Source: Plasmopara viticola (lineage: Eukaryota > Oomycota > Peronosporomycetes > Peronosporales > Peronosporaceae). From it: DNA of 64,000 nt. The notes beneath the pieces were generated by a model. The model searched no databases and had not been told where the DNA came from. It saw only the letters and a list, made by a program, of their open reading frames with translations. Position 1 is the first letter of the stretch; every line of letters starts with the position of its first letter. Where the stretch lies: contig MBPM02000044.1 of the NCBI GenBank assembly GCA_001695595.3, forward strand, positions 1 to 64,000. Reading direction: 5' to 3'. Below are positions 12,923 through 23,500 of the stretch, piece after piece. The position numbers and the translations under genes were made by a program.

Positions 12923-13817
12923 TTAAACTTTTGCGTCCCGAAGCAACCAAGTTGGACACCGCCACGGTGGGCGGCCCCGTCGCTGTATGCATTTGGACGA
13001 TAGACAAAGCTCAACCGGTATACGATCTTCGTTATGCCACTTGCGATCCCTCACATGAGTGACTGACACTAAATTGTCCTCGAGCAGGTCGGCCGTAACA
13101 AAACAATAATCCAGTCGATTTCGACGTGAAGGACTCGTGTAGTCCTTGGTTTTTGGGTTCATGAAGCCCAGGCATCGACTAATACAAGCGCCCCAAGCCA
13201 ATCCTCAAGCTCACTTCGACCTCGTCTCAAGTGAGGTCGATCAAGTGCCGTCTGGTCAAGGACGTTATTCAATGCCAAGTTGAAATACCCGACGAAAATG
13301 TGTTTAATGCATTCACCCATTCCCAATTTACTGTCATTTGCCGCGAAGTGGTTGGTAGTGCTCGAAAAAAGTCTCCGCGATACATGGGTTCATCGGGTGC
13401 GTACATTACATGTACATACACCAATTCACCGCCAAGCGAAGTTTGTAGCAGTAAGTAACGGTTTCGTAACTCTTCTTTGTAGATACTGGCCGTAATATCG
13501 ATAACCTCACAAAAAGGAGAGGACGAAGACATAACGAGGCCGACCCCATGTCTTCCATTGAAAACCAGAGATGTAGAATCCGACCAAAAACAGCGTGCTC
13601 CGGAGTCCGCTACGTGTATGAAGTGCTCGTTGGATTGAAGTGAATCTTCTTTGTTGAACTTCGTCATATGAAACGCAACCAACTGATGCGTCGAGAGAAG
13701 TCGCTCATACATGTTTAGTGAAGGTTTATTCAACCCGTTAATGTTGAGCGAAATTCCATGAAAGGCCCATACCTCCTTAGAGTTGAGGGCGCACCAAAAA
13801 TGAAAGCGCGGTCTCAA
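12923..13817 (-). pseudogene. LINE apurinic-type endonuclease domain, broken
   Basis: The N-terminal half at 13269-13817 has ISLNINGLNKPSLNMYERLL, a GRHGVGLVMS block, and VHVMYAPDEP followed by YRGDFFRAL (Y.P....R..FF..L). These are standard blocks of the LINE exonuclease-endonuclease-phosphatase fold. The C-terminal half at 12923-13201 has SRRNRLDYCFV and HNEDRIPVEL, standing in for the R[IL]DY...SDH.PV end. The catalytic SDH is therefore replaced by HNED-like residues. The two halves lie in different frames with a break near 13200-13270. Confidence 0.75.
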
Positions 13818-13850
13818 AGGTAAAAGATAGCTCCAATTCGCATGGATATG

Positions 13851-15839
13851 TCAGCGCCGTAAAAACGTGAGATCATGATCACGAAAGTGCTCTACAACAT
13901 CTGAGTGTGCTATGCACATCAAGATGAGGTCGCTCCATAAAAGGAACGGTGCATGTCGAATCCGTTTAGGAGGCAGTTGCGGAGGAAGCAATGCCTGTAT
14001 CTTCAGCGGATCGACATAAATTTTAGGCGAGAAGATCATCAAAAATTAATCGCTCGAGGCACAGTGGCAGGCTGCGTATCGAGCATCTTCTTCCGGAAAA
14101 ACTGCAGTTGGTATGGCGTCTGAGTTCGGTAACTGCACTAATTCGAGCACGAAACCGGGACAGAAAATCAAATGGTTCGCGACCCTGTAGCGGTTGCGCG
14201 CATACCGTACGGTAGATTGCGTGATCCGTTACAAGCTGTTGCTGACGTTGAAGGGGAATTTTGAACAATGGCGAAAGTACGCAGGCTGTGCTTGAATAGT
14301 GGCCAGCACATCTTCATGCGACGTAAAGGCCAGTACATCCTTGGCGATAAATTCGGCAATTATGCTGTCAAGCTCCGCAGCCGAAACTTGTCCCACCTTA
14401 AGTGGCAGCCGTCGTGCATGTCTTAACGAGCGAATAGTTGACGACGGAACCGACGGCATATCACAAGGAAAGCCATAAAATTCGTCTCCTTCGGCAGATT
14501 CCCCCACACTTAGGTCAATGTCTGGCGGCAGAGAAATGTTGTATCCATTCGCAAGCAGGACTTCATAGTAATTTGGATGAATCGGCGACCGATGTGTCAT
14601 CGCCGATGGATCCGAAGTGTCCAGAGCAAGGTCTTATGGGACAGGCGTGCCTGGCTCTATGAGCTTTTCCCCGGCACGATTCAGCAACCCGTACTATGAA
14701 TGTTGCATCACCTTCCATTCAGGTGCATCAGCAGGTACGGTACCAGGAATAAACAGCTGGGCTTTTGACCTTGCTGAGCGTGGTCCCGAAAGACCTTTTT
14801 GACGATGTGCCTTGTCTGGTGGCGAGGCGTCAACCACAGACTGTTTCGAACTATCCAGTTAAGTAGGGACAGGCGCGGAGCCAGCAGTGGATACTGGTCC
14901 TGTTGAAGCAGCTATTTTCGCCGAAACTGGCGCATCCGTCTTGTCTCCGCTCTGTATACTGGCGTCTGAAAGCCGGATGGCTTGCGCGCAGCTGGACGCA
15001 GCGATGGAAGGCGCACACGCTTATGCTTGTGAAGGCGGTGTTGGACGAAGAATGGTTTGTCGTCCGAATCGAAAAAAATTTTCGCGAAGAGGCTCTCCGT
15101 TGGGCTCAAATAACCCGAATGGGCAAGACATAGCGTTAAAGTACACCGTGCGTGCTCGCGACTTGACCATGCCGTGATCGTGCGTAGCCGTGATCAGAAC
15201 GGACCTGGCGTTACGTCCCACAAACCAGTCGTAAATGTCCAGGTCCGGCACGCGAAACGGAAGACGCTGGAGGTCAACAAAGCATAGCTTGTCGAAAAGC
15301 GAATACTTACGAATAGTAATTAAGGTGTTACACACCTTGAGGGTTATCCCGCCCAGGCAACGAAGAGCTTCATTCAATGAGCAGACAAACCCGATCCCTT
15401 GATGAGGAATGCACACGAAGTCGCGGACGCAGCCCAGATGAAGGTACTTGCGCCAAGGTTCCGGGTGATAATCCACCTTCAAGGATACACAAAGCTCGTC
15501 TATGTTTCGTTCAGCAGTTAAGCGACCAGCTGGAATACACATGCGCGTGCAATGCTTCGCATCGACAGGCGATGGAAGTGGCGCTAAAGCTTTTTGACAG
15601 CGCTCTTCCTCCGAAGTGTCGGGGTCGTTGAAACGAGCGATGCTTTCTTCAAAAGCGTTGTCATTCGGCACCGAGCGGTTAGGCGCAGGTGGACGATTAA
15701 GCGCTGGTGGTCGGCTTTGCGGCCGGGAATTGCGGTACTTTCCTGGCGGCGGACGCGCCGATGGTTTCGCCGAAGCAGAGCTAGGATCGGAAGCCATTCT
15801 ACCAATTAGCCTCTTAGTAAGCGCAGCTAGGCAGATCAA
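13851..15839 (-). pseudogene. LINE ORF1, fragmented
   Basis: Upstream of the endonuclease is a 272-codon frame (15021-15839), followed by shorter frames to about 13.85 kb (14229-14600, 14023-14268, 13851-14042). The first has a basic, Pro/Arg-rich N-terminus (RPPPGKYRNSRPQSRPPALN). It continues with SIARFNDPDTSEEERCQKAL, PVDAKHCTRMCIPAGR and RTVYFNAMSCPFGLFEPNG. I recognise this architecture as the ORF1 of oomycete LINEs, whose role is presumed nucleic-acid binding. No zinc knuckle is visible. Frameshifts separate the pieces. Confidence 0.6.
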
Positions 15840-16415
15840 CTGTGGTGAGAGTAAGAACTACCCACAACTTCTCTCAATGGGCCAAAAGGCAAACGCGTGA
15901 TCAGCGCGATCAGTGAGGAGACAACACCAAAGTATTAAGTTGCCTTGTCTGAGTAGAGGCAACTAGTCCGACTAACACCCTCGTCAACTCCAAATTGGCC
16001 GTACAACTGTACAGCCGGAGAAAGCGACGGTAGAAGGAAACCGACGAAGTAAAAGTCTTCCGCGTGGAGAGACAGAAGCAACGGTAGAAGACAAAAAAAA
16101 CTGTCGGCGGCGGTAGCACTCACGTGGAGGTGCGTACGGCGGCGACGAAGGCGTAGCTGCGGTCTACAGTACTCGGAGAGAACTGACGACGGCGGCGGGA
16201 ACTGTCTTTGAACAGAAACGGGGCAGATCGGGCACTTGTGCTCAAGCCGGCAAATTAGGAAGTAGCGCTTTATGATTGGCGTAATGAGAAGCATTTCGGT
16301 GAAAACGTCAAGTCTCATGTGAGTCTTGAATTTATTCTTGAACTGCCTTGAATTCTTATCATTCTTTTGACCTTATTGAAGGCAAGTACGAGCTGTTTTA
16401 CGGCTGATACCAATT

Positions 16416-17381
16416 GTTGAGGAAAAACCGCGATTCGTGTTTTCACTCATTTGAAACGTCTGATGACTTGGTACAACGAGTGAAGGACGAGAATCCTCAC
16501 AAGGTCGATGAGCTCAAAAAGAAAATACGGTCTCTCTGGCAACGAATATTCTATGATTAAATCAAGCACGTCACGTTCAATTTGTATCGCGATGAAAATG
16601 AGCCTAGTCGTGCTTTCTTGGCGTACTCATTTCTGGCAGTCGAGGCGATCATGAACGCGCATTATCAAGTTGGTTCGATAGATGAAATCCACTCATTGTT
16701 GCAGACTGCAGCTCCGAATTTGCAGTCGTGGCGAGGCAAAGAAACCAAGAAATTTCTGCTGCAAGAACTTGCCACCAGCAAGTTTTGTTATGAACACTCG
16801 AAGGAAGCGGTGCCGGAACCATCACGCGACATGGTTTATTGAATGCAACGTCCGAGGTCTTTCAAGCGTCATCCGTAATCCAGGATAGATTGGTATAGTA
16901 CATCCCGCTATCGAAGATTTTCCAGCAATTGATGGTGTGCTTGTAATCCCACAAGATGGTCGTATCATCTACGCTCAATCGGCAGTGACCACAGCTCAAC
17001 CCATTAAATACAACAGTTGAAAAGTGTCTATCAGGATTTGACGCAGCGCCAGGAGTTTCAAGGCTATACGCACATCCTTCTTTTGATCGTCTCGAACGAA
17101 TTCTACGACGAATTTACTGTTTAATCCTTCACAAATGCGGATGGGACAAAGTGTACAACGAAAATTGTATCGACGTGACCCAGTATGTTGGAACGATTCG
17201 ACCGGCAATAGATCAAATGCACACGATCTTGAAAGTTAGCTTGAGGCTCAATAATCTCGACCGCTCGAGCTCGAAGCAGATTTTCCAGAGGCGTTAAAAG
17301 AAAAGCCGACCGCGGCTTTGCTTTTCAAAGAAAAAGGTAGTTGCTTATTTTTTCAAACAAAAAATGCAGCAATGCAATGCA
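16416..17381 (+). pseudogene. Crinkler (CRN)-type protein, C-terminal half, broken
   Basis: Plus-strand reading pieces in different frames: EEKPRFVF (from 16416), SDDLVQRVKDENPHKVDELK, an in-frame stop at 16558-16560, AFLAYSFLAVEAIMNAHYQV, KKFLLQELATSKFCYEHSK (to 16842), then FPAIDGVLVIPQDGRIIYAQ, HILLLIVSNEFYDEF, and an end near 17381. In CRN/RHS-like proteins the segment with AIDGVLV and IIYAQS belongs to a restriction-endonuclease-like domain downstream of a P-loop NTPase. At least three frame changes and two or three stops make it non-functional. The matching N-terminal half lies next door on the opposite strand. Confidence 0.6.
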
Positions 17382-17448
17382 AGTGACCAATGACGCTGAG
17401 TTCCGCTTAAGGAACACTCGATTAGGTTAAATTATCAATGTCAAATCT

Positions 17449-17935
17449 TTAAACTCGCTGGTTCATAGGCGACCTCAATTCCTTCAACTTCTCCGGACGA
17501 TTGAACCTATGGAACCAATCGTCTTGGTCCTTCGACTCCATCGTATCAGCAAATCTCTGGCACTCCTCTTTGGTCCATGGATTCTATACACCTTCAAGCA
17601 ATTCTCCTTGACAACCTCTTCGTAATTCTCAGTGCGCGGACTGGCGAATAGAAGCTTACGCTTAAAATTCCAAAGTCTCGATGCCCCACCGGCTTCAATT
17701 CCATCAAACAATCCATCGTATTTCTTTCCGACACACGGCGTATCCGAACACTCAAAACCATGCGTGCTGCTACAAGTGAAATAGATCAGTGGATCACCAA
17801 GCGAACAGTAGGCTAGATCCTTCTTCTCTATCATAAGGAAAAGCAGCGAGAATACCCCAAACACCGACTTTCCGATTCTTGGGCTGCCAACTACAAGGAT
17901 TTTACGAATCGATAAATCTAGCGCCGATCGTGTTT
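17449..17935 (-). pseudogene. Crinkler (CRN)-type P-loop NTPase half, broken
   Basis: Minus-strand reading from about 17935: SIRKILVVGSPRIGKSVFGV (Walker A GSPRIGKS), FLMIEKKDLAYCSLGDP, KLLFASPRTENYEEVVKENC. Then, after a frame change near 17570, it reads NPWTKEECQRFADTM and WFHRFNRPEKLKELRS, with a stop at 17449-17451. This order (P-loop, then SPRS.NY.EF-like block, then W..EEC, then FNRPEK) is that of the NTPase domain of oomycete CRN proteins, many of which are secreted and nucleus-targeted in the host. The protein stops just where the plus-strand neighbour starts. No intact LxLFLAK N-terminus was found. Confidence 0.65.
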
Positions 17936-18170
17936 GATGGAGGTCTCAATACTCCTGCCGGATGTACAAGCCGTTGTCGAATGCTGTACCAAAGATTGTC
18001 GTGAGATTATCGATACAGTTCCCACTTCTGCTCCCTGTGCAATGGCGACCAATGTATTCAATTTATTAACGTCTTTCGTGTGCTGCTTATTTCTTTCCGG
18101 CAGCAGCCGAGGCTCCCGTGTTATTCCACGATGAGCTCACCCTTTCTGTCCTCTTCAAGACCAATCAATG

Positions 18171-18425
18171 CTATAAAAGATTTATGGCGTCGTACGCCGT
18201 TTTATCCGCGTAGATTCTCAGTTGTATCCGTGCAACATGGGCTAGAATGGCTCTTCCTGAAGACTGTGTTTTGGCAAACCATGCATGGAGCTCGTTGCGG
18301 AGGTCGTCAACATTTTTGGCATCAGCACTATTTACTATACCTGCCGCAGTACCCGCGAAAACGTGGCAACTTTTTTTATCCACCAACTTGGAACCAGACC
18401 TTCTGCGCCATTGTCTTTTCCTCAA
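18171..18425 (-). other. Protein-like fragment upstream of the CRN half
   Basis: An 84-codon minus-strand frame contains SCHVFAGTAAGIVNSADAKN, then NVDDLRNELHAWFAKTQ and RIQLRIYADKTAYDAINLL. It continues in another frame with IGLEEDRKGELIVE. It sits upstream of the CRN P-loop half in the same orientation, so it may be its N-terminal part. However, the canonical CRN motif is not recognisable, and I give no function. Confidence 0.3.
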
Positions 18426-18744
18426 ATGACGCCAACATTCCTTTCAATGCTAAAATAACCTCAGAACCTTGTTGCTACCAATCAAATAAGAGATTTAAGC
18501 TACCAGAACCCACGCGCTAGGACTAAGCTGCCTCTATCGCGGGATGTCGCACTGAGACCAATCAGTAGCCAAACACTTCTTAAGATACCGGTGTATACTG
18601 GGCTAGTATGTAAATTTTGTCTACTATCAGGATCAACGCATCAATCAATGCACATGGAATTACAGCCCTAACTTGCACAATAAAGGTGTGACTAGACACA
18701 TAGATTTAAACCAAATTAAGTCATCGAATCGTGGCCATAAGCGT

Positions 18745-20000
18745 GCCACGCGGAGTACGACTGCAGCTCATCCGCGTCGCATGTGATGTTGTTGGGCATA
18801 TTCGTCGCCATCGCATCTTTTAACCCATTCAAAGACTCACCCTCATCGTACCATTTTAAGCCCCTATTCCTCATTTAGTTGGTCTTCAGTGATGGTCGCT
18901 TGACTTGTTAGAGATTAAAATATAATACCGATTTTAAAATTTGGTCTACAGCTGTTGATATTTTATTTATTGCAGCGCTTCTTGCCCCTCCGACTAATGC
19001 GCATCTGAACTTTGACAGTTCTTTCTGTTCGCCAACTGCCTCGAACATCAAGAATGTTCTGTCGCTCTGTCATGAAAAAGCAGCAAAAACACTCTAGTCA
19101 CCGGTTTCGGAACGGGCGACCTCAGTTTCTCCACCTTCTCCAGTCATCGCGTTTTTGTCCTTGATGTCACTACGTACGAATCACACGAGGTGTTGTTTTT
19201 GGAAATGTAAAGTAAGAGTTCTGGTGCATGAGTTGATTAGCTAAAACTGCATTTTCTTGATGGTACAGTAGCCGTTATTATCAGTCATCGCCACACGTCA
19301 ATCGTCGGTCTCAGGGTGTTTCGACTCATGCAAAAGACAATATTTTAGCATCAACGAAGTATCGTTCGGTACTGCTGGCATCGCATTCGCTAAAATTACG
19401 GCAATCACTTAATTTTATTTCCACAATGCGTGCAGATTTTCAATTCGTCATACTTGATCTTACCGTGAGTGCCAAATGCTTCTAAGGCAATTTTTCCAGT
19501 TAACTTGTCTCTCGTATCTAAACGACCCAGTGTCCCCGCAATTCAGATCTTGATAATTTACCCTCATTTATATGCTACGCTTCCGTAAGCAATTCCGTAG
19601 TTGTTGTTAGCAGTCTTGCGAAGCTCATGGTTTCTACCATACAACGACTTTGGAGCAAATGCCGTCACTTTCTTGCCCCTTGGTTGACTGTGAACCCGAC
19701 ACACTTCGAGCGGCATCGATACAAGGACGTCTCGGACTCATCAATTTTGATTTTCCGCTCAAGTTCCTCACCCACTTCATTACCAGGGATTTGCTTGTCA
19801 AACTTAACAATCATCAGACGACGAACCTTTCTCCAGCTTCGTCTTTGTAATCCGGCATATATATCGAGCTGATTCGAGATGGAATACTACTTCAAAGGAG
19901 CCTTTCCCGTTGACAGGGCACGGAATAGAATCGCGAGGCATCACTGACAAGACTTCTATAGTATTTCTTACGGGCCCTTAGAGTAATTTTGTATGCCCGC
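18745..20000 (-). pseudogene. Fossil coding region of unknown family
   Basis: Several well-formed protein stretches lie in one direction but in different frames: VMPRDSIPCPVNGKGSFEVV and ARYICRITKTKLEK (about 19830-19960), IVKFDKQIPGNEVGEELERK and NQGARK, then VTAFAPKSLYG and NNNYGIAYGSVAYK (about 19580-19830). Next come TGKIALEAFGTHGKIKYDEL and ICTHCGNKIK with a stop (about 19405-19540), FEAVGEQKELSKFRCALVGG (about 18960-19060), and WYDEGESLNGLKDAMATNMP and YSAWHAYGHDSMT (about 18745-18870). The CTHCG end resembles a zinc ribbon half. I do not recognise the protein; transposon or viral origin is possible. Confidence 0.4.
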
Positions 20001-20369
20001 CAACGAAGTATATCGCAGCTTTATTAGACAGAATAAGCTATCAAGTCGACTGGATAAATTTCTTGACCCAATAAATCGCTCTATAAGCAGTTTACTAACG
20101 ATTCTATGCAGATTGTACACAATAGTCTGACAAAATAATATAAAAGTTTTATTGACTAGGCATCCATGTGATTTGACAAATGATAGCTTTGGCTTAATTA
20201 TCGCAGCTGATGACTGCCAATACATATCTCATTGCCAGTGAAAGCCGTGTTGATGATAAACGATATATCGATCACAACCATAATCGCTTTTTAATCTAGT
20301 TGCGGGTCGTAACATCTTTCACTGCCTCGTGTGTGTCGATTTGACAGACATCCAGCCACAATCATTTCA

Positions 20370-20570
20370 TCTAACAAATATTACAAGTGACTAACGACGA
20401 ACAAGTCAACAACGTCGTGAAGTGGCTTTCCAATATGCATGATTGACTTGGCGATAAAAAAATTGGCGAAATTGAAAAAGCATCATGCGTTCTTAGTGAA
20501 ATAGCAAATGCTGCAGATGGGCTGAAACGAGCGGAAAGCCTTCTCAATGTATTATGTGGACTATTTTAAA
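20370..20570 (+). other. Short protein-like relic
   Basis: On the plus strand, ILQVTNDEQVNNVVKWLSNM is followed, after one stop, by LGDKKIGEIEKASCVLSEIA and NAADGLKRAESLLNVLCG. The even residue composition looks like once-coding sequence, but no family is recognisable and there is no start codon context. Confidence 0.25.
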
Positions 20571-23500
20571 GGATGACACTGATTAATTCTATAAATGTCG
20601 ATGTTTAAAAAATCTGCAACAGATCTTAGACGTCCGATTAGCGCACAACATTAGATGGAAGCTTTCGCTCTTTAATACATGCAAAAAAAGCATAATTAGC
20701 TTTACTAATATTTCGCCCACCTGCAGTACATTTGGCTTTAACGTTATATGGTTTGCCTCTAAGTTGGTATCGACTATTGCAATCAGATGAAACTTATTAC
20801 AGAACCCTTTTTTACGAAGCTAATTATATCGCTTGTTAATTTCATAAACGATTACATTATTGGCCTTTTGATCTTTCTTTGTCTCCTTTTTTGCCTGTGC
20901 TTTCTCAATAACGCGCATGAATAAACTGAATTTGCACAAATTTGCTCGAAATTTTAGTCCGTAATAATTTTATGCAAGAAACTGAGACTAACTGACGATA
21001 TCACACTGCTTGGTAAACATCATATTCAATTCACACGGACCATATAACTAAAATTGTGAACAAATTTCAGCTTTGCTTGATGAATTTCCATTATCAGAAT
21101 TAGAGTTGTACTCATTAGTACGAGGTTGAATAAAAGGCAGCGTAGCAAGTGTCGCTTTGGCTTTTAATGATTCATGAACGGACCCAATCATAACAGTGGT
21201 AAAAATCTAAAGTCAACCAATCCATAAAAACATCAATCAATGGTGACATCCGCGGATGTAATCTAATTAATTTACATCCCGACAGTGTATAGACATTATG
21301 ATCGTTATGGTCCTATTAAAATGTATCGGTAGTAACTTCACAACTTCTTTTTTAGTGGGGACAAACACTCACTGCACAAAACGTGGAGGAAGCGGCGTTG
21401 CGGTGGCACTCGCGTAACGAAACACCACTAAGAGACGATAATCATTTTTCCTGCGAACAAAAATATTATACAATGGTCCAATGACATCATATGTTTCCAA
21501 TTAGCTGGTAAATACTCTGATTAAAGAAATACAATTGGTCACTTCTTAGAAACATAAGAAGTTTCTGCTCTGATGTTAAGTCTACGAGAAACCACAATCT
21601 TTTTTTAAAAACGCTGCTCTTTAATAATGACGGTGATGACAATGACTCTCACGTTGCAATTTCTCACAACTTTGTATTTTTGCAGCAAGCCAATCAAATC
21701 TATACCCTCCTCACCACGATCAGTCATTCTCACCTGTATCAAAACAAACCACATTTTTAGAAATTGGAAGGTCTTTCTCATGGTAGCCATGCTCACAATA
21801 AGAGACAAATAAACAACTGGGCCATCTATTGCATCAGTTGAGACGCCGAGCTCACAAAGCAACTTTATCTTATGCTCGCATTTTTTTCTTTTGCCACCGC
21901 TTAGCTCAAGTTAGTTTTTCGACAAGCTTTAGCTGTCGATTCCCGAAGCTTGCTAGCGACATGTGAATGGAACAAATTCAGCCACTGAACCAACTAGCTT
22001 CTTTCTCTAGTAATTTTATCTACAAATCAGTATACACGTACAAATCAAAACCGTTTTTTTAGAAAAATGGTATTTGATTTTTGTTGTCATCAGAATGTGA
22101 ATAAGTCCACTAACTCTTGTTGAAAGAAACACCATGAATCATCACTTTTTGCGACTTCGCCTTTCCCTCGACTAAAGTATTATGTCCCTTATAAGGATAT
22201 ACCTTTATTGACATTGATAAAATTGGTGCTTCAGGTAGATAAAGATCATACTACACTGACATACAGAATACATAGATATCGAAATGAAATACGCTGATGA
22301 GTCACCATAGTGGTGACTCAGTGATGACTCACTCTGAACTGGCATTTAGAGCAACTTTCGATTGACGTTTCAATTCTGTGCGGCCTTCCTGAGTATGATA
22401 TCGTAGAAATGATCTCAAGCGAAACATAAAAGAACATGACCACAGCCATATAAATCAAGTTACTTTGTTAGAGCAAGGGCGAGCAGTAAAGAGTACTCAC
22501 AATAAAGAAGTGTGCGGCAAGCATTCAATATTATCGAAATGGTACTTTTTGCTGCGGAGAGCAACATTGATAAAGAAGTCACTATTAAAACTTCACCAAG
22601 GAGAGGAGTTAGACGCAAGGTTTATTCACAAATCCCTCTGTCATTGGGCAACTGCTACTGCAACACGAGAAGTTTGAGCTTATTAGTACTTTCTTCGCCA
22701 AAGAAGTAATGATTTACATAAAAAGAAATTCAGAAAATATTCCCTTTGCACACCTTTAGTGCTGGCTAATTGAGCCTTGCCTAGTTTTGTCTGATCTATA
22801 ACAAATGGACATTGAGTATTTTTAAAGAGCCAGCGCCAGGTTGCCGTTGAAAGCTTCAGGGAAAGCTTTCGGCAATTATATAGATCCGAGTTCGACAAAC
22901 GAAGCAATGTAGTTGAGCAACATTTTTGACGCTTCAAGAAAATCTGCTAAGACCGGCAACCGAGTTGCATCACTGTCAAAGGTGGAGTAAGCGACAAACA
23001 CGGAAGGCTTTCGAGGCGCGGAACATAATTTTGTGCAAATTAATTTTACACCTAAAGTAAAATGTCTCTCCGCCTCGGTCAACCCCTCAGTGATAATCAA
23101 TGAGTCATTCCTATGCTTAGTACGAACCCACTTTAGATGATCAATTTATTATATATTAGAATTTGAATGTCATGGGCTCAGAGATTGGCAGAAATCCAAG
23201 GAGTTGAAATCTTTTAAAAATACTCAGAGTCAATATCAACTCTCATTAAGAAATTTTATCATGAAATTGACGTCATCACCAGCCCGAAAAAATACATCAA
23301 AAAGCAGTGGAACTTTTCAAAAAATCAGAGCAAAAGTATTCTTAGTATTTTATTGAGGTTATCGCTTATAGATATAAGCACGGAGCTCACGTTAAATGTT
23401 GGTGTATGCCCATGCGTGGAACGAGTCTAAATCCTGGCCGCTATAAAACTACAAAAGAACTCTCCAAGCTCATGCAATCTGATGGTCGATATGGGATAAA

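Larger units (their letters stand above)
9690..16320 (-). mobile_element. Decayed APE-type LINE (non-LTR retrotransposon)
   Basis: About 6.6 kb on the minus strand shows a two-ORF LINE in order: a pyrimidine-rich 5' leader (15.9-16.3 kb), ORF1 (15.84 to about 13.9 kb), ORF2 apurinic-type endonuclease (13.8-12.9 kb), reverse transcriptase (12.44 to about 11.1 kb), C-terminal domain (about 11.3-9.85 kb) and a microsatellite tail. Long frames survive, but they are joined only across frameshifts and stops, so the copy cannot code for itself. The retained residue patterns suggest moderate rather than ancient decay. No target-site duplication was identified. Confidence 0.88.

Noticed and set aside
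15935..16318. A 127-codon minus-strand frame as a gene.
   Set aside because: It is low-complexity, pyrimidine-rich on the coding strand and positioned as the LINE 5' leader.
18171..18425. CRN N-terminal LFLAK domain.
   Set aside because: No LxLFLAK or following HVLVVVP motif is seen; the RIQLRIYADKTA stretch is only loosely similar, so it is listed as an unassigned fragment.
22295..22335. Possible hammerhead ribozyme: CTGATGA followed by a perfect stem (GTCACCA/TGGTGAC).
   Set aside because: The obligatory GAAA after stem II is missing (the sequence continues TCAGTGATG), and no stem III with a cleavage site can be drawn.
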